Source: Providencia sp. PROV188
Lineage (GTDB): Bacteria > Pseudomonadota > Gammaproteobacteria > Enterobacterales > Enterobacteriaceae
Direction of reading: 5' to 3'
Assembly (NCBI RefSeq): GCF_027595165.1
Contig: NZ_CP097291.1
Span: 2,852,001 to 2,916,000, forward strand
Length of the DNA: 64,000 bases
Part shown: one piece after another, positions 53,229-62,346 of the stretch
How positions within the stretch are numbered: position 1 is the stretch's first letter
Layout: every line of letters starts with the position of its first letter
Translations under genes and position numbers: made by a program
The notes under the pieces: model-generated
Database searches by the model: none
The model's input: the letters and a program-made list of their open reading frames with translations, nothing else
What the model was told of the DNA's origin: nothing

Positions 53229-56200
53229 TTAATCGCCATTTTTATCATTATCTTTATCTTTGATAATCTTGGTCACTTCCTGCACTTCATCCCCTTGATT
53301 GTTATGCAAATGCACTTCCAATTGATTGAAGGCGATATTGATATCGTTTTCACGACATAACCGGTCAATTTCACGGTTCACTTCATCACTGGTGATAGTA
53401 CGCTCACCGATTTGGCGCACATAAAAACGTAATTCGTGATCCAATGTGCTGGCACCAAAACTTAAGAAATATGCCGCTGGCGCAGGATCCGTCATCACTT
53501 TACTGTTAGAGGTGGCTGCTTGCAGTAATACGCGCTTCACTTTTTCCAAATCTGAACCATACGCGACACCTAAAGAGATCGTAATTCGCGTGACCGTGTC
53601 TGAGAGCGACCAGTTGATTAAACGCTCAGTAACGAATGCTTTGTTCGGAATGATCACCTCTTTGCGATCGAAATCCACAATCGTGGTAGCACGAATACGG
53701 ATCTTACTGATTGTTCCCGAGTAAGTCCCGATGGTGACGGTATCCCCAATGCGAATCGGTCTTTCGAACAGTAAAATAATCCCCGAAACGAAGTTCGCAA
53801 AAATTTCCTGTAAACCAAAACCGAGACCAACGGTTAAGGCAGCAGCTAACCATTGCAACTGATTCCACGTGACCCCTATCATCCCAAGGGATGCAATTGC
53901 CCCGATACTGACAATCACATAGGTCAGCATGGTGGTGATGGCATAGGTGGAACCTTGGCGCAGTTTGAGCCGCGATAATACCAACACTTCCAGTAACCCT
54001 GGTAGGTTGCGTGTCATGATCCACGCCACTACCACAATCACCACCGCTAAAATCAAGTTCGCTAAGGTCACATGCTGCATGATATTCGCCCCTTCCGCTG
54101 ATGTGGCGGTATAGCTCCAGAGTTGGACACTATCGAGGAAGGAGAAAATCGTAATAAAATCAGACCAAATGGCGTAAAACGCAAACGCAAAAATAATAAA
54201 CAGCACCATTGTGGTTAAGCGCAGAGACTGCTGGCTAATCAACTCAATGGTCATTGGTGGCTCTTTGATAGGCTCGTTTTCAGTATCTTCTTGCTGTTTT
54301 GACTGCGCTCGGCGCTCAAGCGCACGCTTATACGCCAGTTTTCTTGCGCCTAAACTTAACCCACGTAAACAAACATTATATGTGATGTACCAAAGCACCA
54401 GCAGGTACAAGCTATCTAACCAACGGTTGGCTAAACGGAGTGTGGTGTAATAGTATCCCGCAATCATCAAGCCGATTAAAATCAGCGGAGAGAATGTCAG
54501 TAACGTAATCAAAATCGAGCGAGTTAAGTGGCTCCCCGTTTCCTTCCACACCTGTTTACAGAACGGGATAGTAAAAATACACAATAATAATAAACAGATA
54601 GAAACCACTAGCTGCCCAATCACATCCTCAGACACCTTCAGCGGGTTAATCATTCCATAAGTGGAAAAGAAGATAAGCGGGATCAGCGGTACTGATAAAC
54701 GCACCATTCGACGGCGCATACGCTGAGCATTTTCATGTTCAATATTAAAATGTTTCTCTGCAATACCTTGAGGTTTTAACACCCTGAACGTTAATTCAAA
54801 TAGCGCCCAGAAAATAGCGAGTTGCAAGAAATAAGACCAAATAAACTCCCCTTGCAGGTTACCGGTTTTTAAGAACCAGTAACCAATGGCGATAACCACT
54901 AATGAGATTGGGATGGTTTGTAGCAACGTGAGAAACAGCGCCAACGGTGTATTCAATACGCTGTCGTTACGCAGACTGGATAAACGCAGGTCAATATCAT
55001 GTAGACGTTGGGTGATTTTTCGATTCAACCAGATAAAGATCAGTGCCGCCAATAATAAAGGGATCGTCACCCACAGCGAGCTCAGCAAGCCTTTTTTCAG
55101 GCTAGAGAATGAAAAATCAAAATCGAGGTGAGTTAATTGATTTGTGGCCGCTTCTGGAAACGCTTTTAACCACTCGATATCCATCGGTTTATTACTGTTT
55201 ACCCAGAAAATCTGCTGAGCCAAAGTATGCTCAAGCGAGCTGACCACACTCAATAATTGGTTTTGATCCAGTTGCAAATTAATGGCTTGGGAAATTTGCC
55301 CACCTAGCTGTAAATTCAATTCATCCAATAATTCACGGCGAACATCCAAGATTTTTACCAGTGCCGCTTTATCTTCTGGGGTAAACAAACGAGCATTTTC
55401 TTGCTCTCCAACCTTAACCGCTTGCTCATGCTCCAGAGTATTAATGTAGTCAGTAGGTTGGTATAACGCATCACGCTGCTGGTTAATATCAAATTGCTCC
55501 AAACGCAGGTCGGCGATGGTGACAGGTAAGTTTTTGGTTAAGATATCAGCGGGTAAATCAATTTGTTGCTGAAAAAGAATTCGCGATAGCAGCAAACTTC
55601 CGCGTAATACGTTGATTTGCTCTTTTAAGTTTCGTTCTGACTGTGTGGCACGTTCTAACCAAGTTTTTACTCGGATGCCATTTTGCACCATTTTGTTGCC
55701 GTCTTGAGTCACTTCAATCAAGCGGTTGCTCAGTTTGTTATTGATCTCCACCTCTTTTTGAATAATCGGATTTTGCTGTACGGTATCATCCGTAGAGGTG
55801 TTTTGTGCTTCACGGACTGTCGATTGGGAATCACTGAGACGCTCTTTGCTAATCGCTTCTTGGATCACCTGAATTCGCGCATCGAGTTGCTCAATGTACG
55901 CCGCCGTGTAATCACGCTGTTTCTGTAAAACATCTTGGAGTTGCGTATTGGCTTGAAGAACGCGCTTTTGAAATTCGTTTTGCTGCTGTAGAAGGTATTG
56001 CTCCAGTTGCAGCATATTCACTTGTGAGGGACGAAGCTTGTTGGAGTCAGTCAATGTGCTGTTAAGCTCATTGCGGATCTCTTGCAGCCTTCTCGCATTA
56101 TCCAACATGATAGCTTGGGCGCGCTCAGGTTGAGTTTGCAAACCGATCAGTTGGCTGTTGTACGTGGCGAGATCATTTTGCTCCGCTTGCAGGTTATCCA

Positions 56201-56618
56201 AATGGGTTGCCAACATGGACTCTAATTGTTGCAGGCTGCTATTTTCAATTTGATGCTGAAAGTTAATATCAGGATTTTCATTCTGATTTTTTATTTGCAA
56301 TAAACCTTGAACCGCTTTTTTTGACTCTTCACCGGAGTGACTTAATTTTTTTTGCAGTTCGTCTGAACGCTGATCGAGTTTTTCCAGCTCATCATAATAA
56401 TTTAATGACTTTTCCAAATCGGCAATAGTGAATTTATCTTCTTGCCCCGCATTGTTTTTTTTATTTAGCGAATTGAGCTCTGTTTTTATCTCGTTTTTGC
56501 TGGGAAGGTTATTAATTGTTGCAGCGGAAATTTGAAAAGAGAAAAAAGTGATGGCAAATGCCAAAAATATTCTGATTGAATATAACCACACTTTTCTATA
56601 TTGCATCAGTGAGCCCAT
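53229..56618 (-). CDS. mscK: Potassium-dependent mechanosensitive channel MscK
   Basis: A 1129-residue inner-membrane protein (E. coli 1120). A signal peptide (~10-32), a long periplasmic coiled-coil region with repeated Gln/Leu heptads (~40-480), about 11 membrane helices (~500-930) and the MscS-type pore and beta domain follow ('LTVGLGFGLQEIFANFVSGIILLFERPIRIGDTVTIG', written here from the C-terminal third). It releases solutes under osmotic downshock. Convergent with rsmS. In E. coli mscK is likewise next to acrR. Confidence 0.95.
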   Translation of the reverse strand: MGSLMQYRKVWLYSIRIFLAFAITFFSFQISAATINNLPSKNEIKTELNSLNKKNNAGQEDKFTIADLEKSLNYYDELEKLDQRSDELQKKLSHSGEESKKAVQGLLQIKNQNENPDINFQHQIENSSLQQLESMLATHLDNLQAEQNDLATYNSQLIGLQTQPERAQAIMLDNARRLQEIRNELNSTLTDSNKLRPSQVNMLQLEQYLLQQQNEFQKRVLQANTQLQDVLQKQRDYTAAYIEQLDARIQVIQEAISKERLSDSQSTVREAQNTSTDDTVQQNPIIQKEVEINNKLSNRLIEVTQDGNKMVQNGIRVKTWLERATQSERNLKEQINVLRGSLLLSRILFQQQIDLPADILTKNLPVTIADLRLEQFDINQQRDALYQPTDYINTLEHEQAVKVGEQENARLFTPEDKAALVKILDVRRELLDELNLQLGGQISQAINLQLDQNQLLSVVSSLEHTLAQQIFWVNSNKPMDIEWLKAFPEAATNQLTHLDFDFSFSSLKKGLLSSLWVTIPLLLAALIFIWLNRKITQRLHDIDLRLSSLRNDSVLNTPLALFLTLLQTIPISLVVIAIGYWFLKTGNLQGEFIWSYFLQLAIFWALFELTFRVLKPQGIAEKHFNIEHENAQRMRRRMVRLSVPLIPLIFFSTYGMINPLKVSEDVIGQLVVSICLLLLCIFTIPFCKQVWKETGSHLTRSILITLLTFSPLILIGLMIAGYYYTTLRLANRWLDSLYLLVLWYITYNVCLRGLSLGARKLAYKRALERRAQSKQQEDTENEPIKEPPMTIELISQQSLRLTTMVLFIIFAFAFYAIWSDFITIFSFLDSVQLWSYTATSAEGANIMQHVTLANLILAVVIVVVAWIMTRNLPGLLEVLVLSRLKLRQGSTYAITTMLTYVIVSIGAIASLGMIGVTWNQLQWLAAALTVGLGFGLQEIFANFVSGIILLFERPIRIGDTVTIGTYSGTISKIRIRATTIVDFDRKEVIIPNKAFVTERLINWSLSDTVTRITISLGVAYGSDLEKVKRVLLQAATSNSKVMTDPAPAAYFLSFGASTLDHELRFYVRQIGERTITSDEVNREIDRLCRENDINIAFNQLEVHLHNNQGDEVQEVTKIIKDKDNDKNGD

Positions 56619-56762
56619 GATATCTCGTTGTCATCCTACTATTATTTAGCACTTAAATTGTTTAGCGCTAATACCAATTAGTTCTAACTTGCTATTTGAG
56701 CTGCAATTCTGGCAAACCGCAGCTCAATTCTCAAAAAGCTTTTTTAATCAATAGCGATAAAA

Positions 56763-57116
56763 TTAAAAGGTGAGAACTTTTTCGGCGTCTAATGTCCACG
56801 CAGCTAAATCAACCAGTGTACCGATTTCGACGCCATCAATTAATGGCAGCTCACTGATACCACGAGCATCAGTACAGGTCTTGCATAATTTAACAGGTAC
56901 GTTTTGCGCGGTTAAAATCTCTAACATTTGCTGAAGGTTATACCCTTCTTTCGGTTTTTGTGCAGTGATCCCTGCAGTGACGGCATCGGACATTAGGAAA
57001 ATTTTCAGGTCGGTTTGAGGGTATTGCTCTTTTATTGTGATAGCTAAGCGCAGAGAGTTAAACAACATTTCACTTCCGTAAGGTGCGCCATTCGCAATGA
57101 TCAAAATGGATGACAT
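56763..57116 (-). CDS. ychN: DsrE/TusD-fold protein YchN-like
   Basis: A 117-residue DsrE/DsrF-like protein closely matching E. coli YchN (also 117 aa): 'IIANGAPYGSEMLFNSLRLAI', 'FLMSDAVTAGITAQKPKEGYN', 'ILTAQNVPVKLCKTCTDARG' and 'LPLIDGVEIGTLVDLA'. The cysteine pair C-K-T-C could carry sulfur, but no function is proven for YchN. It starts 12 bp after the acrR stop, so it is probably expressed with the repressor. In E. coli ychN lies elsewhere. Confidence 0.93.
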   Translation of the reverse strand: MSSILIIANGAPYGSEMLFNSLRLAITIKEQYPQTDLKIFLMSDAVTAGITAQKPKEGYNLQQMLEILTAQNVPVKLCKTCTDARGISELPLIDGVEIGTLVDLAAWTLDAEKVLTF

Positions 57117-57128
57117 GGTTTTCTCCGA

Positions 57129-57779
57129 TTATTCGTTTGGCGTCGGTTTGACTCGCAGCGAAACGCTATTTTTGAGCGTTTCTAATAGAGTATCAACTAA
57201 CGTCGTTGTATGTGCGTCTATAATAAAACGCTCTGGCTGTAATAACCAGTTTTCAAGTAAGCCAGACATCAGTGCGCGGATCATAACCGCACTACACGCT
57301 AAATCTAAATCGGCAGGAAGTTGCCCTGCATCCACACAGTCACGTAAATTCTTAATAATCCGCTGTTCGCTTGCCAGATAATTTTCACGTTTAAAATCAA
57401 CGACAGAAGCCATTTCTCCGACGAGCTCACATTTTAAGAAAAAGATTTCCATTAACGCGCGGTTTTTAGGAGTACTAATAAAATCGGTAAGAATATATAT
57501 TAGCAATTCTCTTAGTATTAAAAGTGGATCATTGGTATATTTCGAACGATAATAATCCTCAGCTTGAGTAATTTGATTATCGCTAAATTCGCAGGCTTGA
57601 TGGAACAGATCCACCTTATTTTTAAAATGCCAATATATAGCTCCACGGGTAACGCCCGCAGCTTTGGCTATATCGGCTAATGATGTGGCTGTTACTCCTC
57701 GTTCAGAAAATGTTTTGATGGCTGCATCTAATATTTCCTGACGGGTTTCTTCAGCCTGTTGTTTAGTTTTTCGTGCCAT
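57129..57779 (-). CDS. acrR: TetR-family repressor AcrR of the acrAB pump
   Basis: A 216-residue TetR repressor (E. coli AcrR 215). N-terminal HTH 'ILDAAIKTFSERGVTATSLADIAKAAGVTRGAIYWHFKNKVDLF' (residues ~15-58, close to E. coli), then an all-helical ligand-binding domain. It represses acrAB and itself from the palindrome in the 134-bp divergent spacer and is released by dyes, bile salts and other amphipathic drugs (family knowledge). Confidence 0.95.
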   Translation of the reverse strand: MARKTKQQAEETRQEILDAAIKTFSERGVTATSLADIAKAAGVTRGAIYWHFKNKVDLFHQACEFSDNQITQAEDYYRSKYTNDPLLILRELLIYILTDFISTPKNRALMEIFFLKCELVGEMASVVDFKRENYLASEQRIIKNLRDCVDAGQLPADLDLACSAVMIRALMSGLLENWLLQPERFIIDAHTTTLVDTLLETLKNSVSLRVKPTPNE

Positions 57780-57807
57780 TGACGCTCGTTTTTATCGAAA
57801 GCTGATT

Positions 57808-57831
57808 TACATACATTAGTGTATGTTTGTA
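57808..57831. promoter_or_regulatory. AcrR operator between acrR and acrA
   Basis: A 24-bp imperfect inverted repeat: half-site TACATACATT at 57808-57817 and TATGTTTGTA at 57822-57831. It closely resembles the E. coli AcrR operator (same TACATACATT half-site) and is located in the divergent spacer. Confidence 0.88.
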
Positions 57832-57913
57832 CTATAGCATAGTGATAAATCATATAATTTGCTTTTTTTCTTAATTTTGTTTTGAACTCATATCGATTAA
57901 TTGAGGTTAACTT

Positions 57914-59104
57914 ATGCGAAAAAACAGAGGGGTGTTACCTCTGGCTCTGTTGGTCCTTTCAGGCGGCTTAGCGTTATCTGGTTGTAACGAAGAACAGAAA
58001 GGTGGCGGTGAACGCCCGGCGCCTGATGTAGGAATTGTTACGCTGAAAGCTGAACCTCTGACCATTAAGACCGAACTCCCAGGCCGTACATCTGCATTTC
58101 GTATTGCAGAGGTTCGCCCACAAGTAAGTGGCATCATCCTAAAACGTAACTACAAAGAAGGTAGCGATGTTGAGGCTGGCGTATCGTTATATCAAATCGA
58201 CCCGGCACCTTTCCAAGCAACCTACAATAGTGCTAAAGCAGAATTAGCCAAAGCGCAAGCAAATGCTAATCTCGCCGCATTAACTGTTAAACGTTATAAG
58301 CCACTGCTTGGCACGAATTACATTAGCCGACAAGAATACGATCAAGCGAACTCAACGTATGCTCAATCACTGGCTGCAGTAAAAGCGGCTGAAGCGGCAG
58401 TTGAAACAGCACGTATTAATTTGAATTACACCAAAGTCACTGCCCCTATCAGTGGACGTACTGGTAAATCCAACGTGACTGAAGGTGCTTTAGTTTCAGC
58501 TGGTCAAGCAACTGAACTGATGCGCGTTCAACAGTTAGATCCTATCTACGTGGATGTCACTCAGTCGAGCGAAGATTTCTTACGTTTAAAAGCTGAAATC
58601 GAAAATGGTGCTCTGCAAAAAGAACCGGGTAAAGCGCCTGTTAGCTTAGTCATTAATGGCGGGCAAGAATACGCGCAGAAAGGGCAATTAGAGTTTTCTG
58701 ACGTTACTGTCGATGAAACCACAGGTTCCATCACGATGCGTGCAGTATTCCCTAACCCGAACAAAGAGCTGATGCCGGGTATGTTTGTTCGCGCTATTTT
58801 AGAAGATGGTGTGAAAGAAAACGCGATTTTAGTCCCACAACAAGGTGTTGCACGTACTCCGCAAGGTGATGCGCAAGTGATGGTTGTTGGCGCTGAAAAC
58901 AAAGTTGAAGTACGCAAAGTACAAGTCGCACAAGCGATTGGCAACAACTGGTTAGTAACTGAAGGCATGAAAGATGGCGACCGTGTCATTGTGATTGGCT
59001 TACAGAAAATCAAACCAGGTATGGTTGTTGTGCCGAAGCAAGCAAACTTAGAAACCCAATCCATTGTAGACACTCAGGCAAAACCTGAAACCGCGTCTAA
59101 ATAA
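57914..59104 (+). CDS. acrA: RND efflux periplasmic adaptor AcrA
   Basis: A 396-residue lipoprotein (E. coli AcrA 397). Signal with lipobox 'ALSGC' (lipidated Cys24), a lipoyl/barrel-sandwich domain ('VRPQVSGIILKRNYKEGSDVEAG'), a helical hairpin (~95-165) and a beta-barrel ('YVDVTQSSEDFLRLK', 'NPNKELMPGMFVRAIL'). It links AcrB to an outer-membrane channel such as TolC (not in this window). Followed 15 bp later by acrB. Confidence 0.97.
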   Translation: MRKNRGVLPLALLVLSGGLALSGCNEEQKGGGERPAPDVGIVTLKAEPLTIKTELPGRTSAFRIAEVRPQVSGIILKRNYKEGSDVEAGVSLYQIDPAPFQATYNSAKAELAKAQANANLAALTVKRYKPLLGTNYISRQEYDQANSTYAQSLAAVKAAEAAVETARINLNYTKVTAPISGRTGKSNVTEGALVSAGQATELMRVQQLDPIYVDVTQSSEDFLRLKAEIENGALQKEPGKAPVSLVINGGQEYAQKGQLEFSDVTVDETTGSITMRAVFPNPNKELMPGMFVRAILEDGVKENAILVPQQGVARTPQGDAQVMVVGAENKVEVRKVQVAQAIGNNWLVTEGMKDGDRVIVIGLQKIKPGMVVVPKQANLETQSIVDTQAKPETASK

Positions 59105-59119
59105 GGGAGCGATTGATTA

Positions 59120-62100
59120 ATGCCTAAGTTTTTTATAGATAGACCAATTTTTGCGTGGGTAATTGCGATTATCACCATGCTTGCGGGTCTGCTGGCAATT
59201 ATCAAGTTACCTGTCGCTCAGTATCCGACGATTGCACCGCCGGCTGTTTCCATTTCAGCTAACTACCCAGGGGCGGATGCGTCAACGGTACAAAATACGG
59301 TGACCCAAGTTATCGAACAGAATATGAACGGTATCGATAACTTGGTGTATATGTCATCAACCAGTGATTCATCAGGTTCAGCAAGTATTACGCTGACTTT
59401 TGAAGCGGGTACTGATGGCGATATCGCCCAAGTACAGGTACAGAATAAGCTGCAATTGGCTATGCCACTTTTACCTCAAGAAGTACAGCAACAAGGTATT
59501 AGTGTGGATAAGTCAACCAGCTCATTCTTAATGGTTGCAGGCTTTATTTCTAAAGACGGTTCAATGGGTCAATACGACATTGCCGACTACGTAGGTTCGA
59601 ATATTAAAGACCCTCTTAGTCGTGTTAATGGTGTTGGTGAAACCCAGCTGTTTGGTACCCAATATGCAATGCGTATTTGGTTAAAACCAGAGCAACTTGT
59701 TAAGTACAACATGGCAACTTCGGATGTCATTAATGCGATTCGTGTACAGAACAACCAAGTTGCAGCCGGTCAATTAGGGGGAACTCCTCCTGTTGGCGGC
59801 CAGCGTTTGAACGTATCAATTATTGCTCAAACTCGCTTAAGCAACGTTGAAGAGTTTTCTAACATCTTATTACGCGTGAACCAAGATGGTTCTCAAGTTC
59901 GTTTGAAAGATGTCGCTACTGTTCAATTAGGTGCGGAAAACTACAGTACAATTGCTCGTTTTAACGGCATGCCAGCTGCGGGTATTGGTATTAAACTCGC
60001 AACGGGCGCAAACGCACTGGATACGGCAAATAACGTCCGTGCAGCATTAGCTGATATGGAACCGTTCTTCCCTGAAGGACTAGAAGTTGTTTACCCGTAC
60101 GATACAACGCCATTCGTTAAGATTTCAATTAACGAAGTAGTTAAAACGCTGGTCGAAGCAATTATGTTGGTTGTTGTGGTTATGTATCTGTTCTTGCAGA
60201 ACATCCGTGCAACATTGATCCCAACAATCGCGGTACCAGTGGTGCTGTTAGGTACCTTTGCTATCTTGTCAGCCTTTGGCTACTCGATAAACACCTTAAC
60301 CATGTTCGCGATGGTACTTGCCATCGGTCTTCTCGTGGATGACGCCATCGTTGTGGTTGAAAACGTTGAGCGTGTAATGCAAGAAGAAGGTCTGCCACCA
60401 AAAGAGGCGACCAAAAAATCCATGGGGCAAATTCAAGGTGCTCTGGTCGGTATTGCAATGGTGCTGTCTGCGGTATTTATCCCAATGGCCTTCTTCGGCG
60501 GGTCTACAGGGGCAATTTACCGTCAGTTCTCTATCACCATCGTTTCATCGATGCTGCTATCAGTATTAGTTGCGATGATCCTGACCCCTGCACTGTGTGC
60601 AACCATGTTGAAGCCAATTGAAAAAGGCAGCCATGGTTCCACAAAAGGGTTCTTTGGATGGTTTAACCGCGTATTTGAAAAGCAAGCTCACCATTACACA
60701 GACAGCGTAAGCCGTATGTTGAATGGTACAGGTCGTTACCTTGTGATCTACGTTTTACTGGTAGTGGGTATGGCATTTATGTTCGTTCGTCTACCATCAT
60801 CATTCTTACCAGCAGAAGACCAAGGGGTGTTCTTATCCATGGTGCAGTTACCACCAGGATCAACTCAAGAGCAAACCGAGGTCATCTTGGATGAAGTGAG
60901 TAATTACTTCAGAGTAGATGAAGGTAAAAACGTTGAGTCTGTATTTACTGTTGGTGGCTTTAGCTTTGCAGGTGCAGGGCAAAACATGGGTCTTGCGTTC
61001 GTCGTTCTGAAAAACTGGGATGAGCGTAAAGGTGACGAAAACCATGTGGATGCGATTGTTGCACGTGCAAACGCAGCACTATCCAAAAAACAAGGCGCCT
61101 TCATTTATGCCTTTAACTTACCAGCAATCGTCGAATTAGGAACATCAAACGGTTTTGACTTTGAGTTGGTAGATAAAGCAGGTTTAGGTCATGAAAAACT
61201 GATGGAAGCACGTAATCAGTTACTTGGACTAGCCGCTCAGCACCCTGAAATTTTGCAAGGCGTACGCCCGAATGGTCAAGATGATACCTCACAGTATCGA
61301 ATCTACATTGACCAGCAAAAAGCACAGGCGCAAGGCGTTGCGATCAGCGATATCAACGCAACTCTCAGCTCCGTGTTTGGTGGATCGTACGTCAATGACT
61401 TTATCGACCGTGGTCGTGTGAAGAAAGTTTACGTACAAGGTGACGCGGAAAGCCGTATGTTGCCGTCAGATATCAGCAACCTGTATGTTCGTAATAACCA
61501 AGGAAAAATGGTGCCATTCTCGGCATTCTTAGATACATCTAAAGATCCTTGGAAATACGGTTCACCACGTTTAGAACGTTATAACGGTGTTCCAGCGATG
61601 AACATTCAAGGTCAAGCAACAGAAGGTCAAAGTACCGGTGCTGCAATGTTGATGATGGAAAAACTGACCACCGAAAACCTACCTGCGGGTATCGGTTATG
61701 AGTGGACAGGTATGTCGTATCAAGAGCGTTTGTCTGGTAACCAGGCACCTGCCCTGTATGCGATTTCCCTGATTGTTGTATTCCTGTGTCTAGCTGCACT
61801 GTATGAAAGCTGGTCTGTACCGTTCTCGGTTATGTTAGTGGTTCCACTTGGGGTTATCGGTGCGTTACTCTTCACCTCAGTCCGAGGCTTAGATAACGAC
61901 GTTTACTTCAAAGTAGGTCTGTTAACCACCATTGGGTTATCGGCGAAGAACGCAATCTTGATTGTTGAATTCGCCAAAGACTTGATGGAGAAAGAAGGTA
62001 AAGGATTGATTGAAGCAACATTAGATGCAGTTAAAATGCGTCTAAGACCAATCCTGATGACATCACTGGCATTTATGCTGGGTGTTATCCCTCTGGTATT

Positions 62101-62278
62101 CAGTAATGGTGCAGGTTCTGCAGCACAGAACTCCGTCGGTACAGGCGTACTAGGTGGTATGTTCGCAGCAACATCATTGGCTATCTTCTTCGTTCCGGTA
62201 TTCTTTGTGGTGATCCGTCGCCGCTTTGCAAAGGCACCAGAACACGTTGATAACAATCAGCCACCAGCAGCTCATTAA
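59120..62278 (+). CDS. acrB: RND multidrug efflux pump AcrB
   Basis: A 1052-residue inner-membrane proton/drug antiporter (E. coli 1049). '[21 protein letters not shown]' start, the TM4 proton-relay segment '[20 protein letters not shown]' with the paired Asp, and the TM10-12 blocks '[23 protein letters not shown]' and '[23 protein letters not shown]' are visible. Full length. Exports detergents, bile salts, dyes and antibiotics with AcrA under AcrR control. Confidence 0.98.
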   Translation: MPKFFIDRPIFAWVIAIITMLAGLLAIIKLPVAQYPTIAPPAVSISANYPGADASTVQNTVTQVIEQNMNGIDNLVYMSSTSDSSGSASITLTFEAGTDGDIAQVQVQNKLQLAMPLLPQEVQQQGISVDKSTSSFLMVAGFISKDGSMGQYDIADYVGSNIKDPLSRVNGVGETQLFGTQYAMRIWLKPEQLVKYNMATSDVINAIRVQNNQVAAGQLGGTPPVGGQRLNVSIIAQTRLSNVEEFSNILLRVNQDGSQVRLKDVATVQLGAENYSTIARFNGMPAAGIGIKLATGANALDTANNVRAALADMEPFFPEGLEVVYPYDTTPFVKISINEVVKTLVEAIMLVVVVMYLFLQNIRATLIPTIAVPVVLLGTFAILSAFGYSINTLTMFAMVLAIGLLVDDAIVVVENVERVMQEEGLPPKEATKKSMGQIQGALVGIAMVLSAVFIPMAFFGGSTGAIYRQFSITIVSSMLLSVLVAMILTPALCATMLKPIEKGSHGSTKGFFGWFNRVFEKQAHHYTDSVSRMLNGTGRYLVIYVLLVVGMAFMFVRLPSSFLPAEDQGVFLSMVQLPPGSTQEQTEVILDEVSNYFRVDEGKNVESVFTVGGFSFAGAGQNMGLAFVVLKNWDERKGDENHVDAIVARANAALSKKQGAFIYAFNLPAIVELGTSNGFDFELVDKAGLGHEKLMEARNQLLGLAAQHPEILQGVRPNGQDDTSQYRIYIDQQKAQAQGVAISDINATLSSVFGGSYVNDFIDRGRVKKVYVQGDAESRMLPSDISNLYVRNNQGKMVPFSAFLDTSKDPWKYGSPRLERYNGVPAMNIQGQATEGQSTGAAMLMMEKLTTENLPAGIGYEWTGMSYQERLSGNQAPALYAISLIVVFLCLAALYESWSVPFSVMLVVPLGVIGALLFTSVRGLDNDVYFKVGLLTTIGLSAKNAILIVEFAKDLMEKEGKGLIEATLDAVKMRLRPILMTSLAFMLGVIPLVFSNGAGSAAQNSVGTGVLGGMFAATSLAIFFVPVFFVVIRRRFAKAPEHVDNNQPPAAH

Positions 62279-62291
62279 TCGCTAGTGCGTT

Positions 62292-62323
62292 AAAAAAGCC
62301 CCCTTAATTGGGGGCTTTTTATT
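62292..62323. terminator. Bidirectional terminator between acrB and the toxin-like gene
   Basis: Perfect 11-bp stem AAAAAGCCCCC (62293-62303) / GGGGGCTTTTT (62310-62320), loop TTAATT, T runs on both strands. Confidence 0.93.
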
Positions 62324-62346
62324 TATATGACTGCCATCAATAGCAT

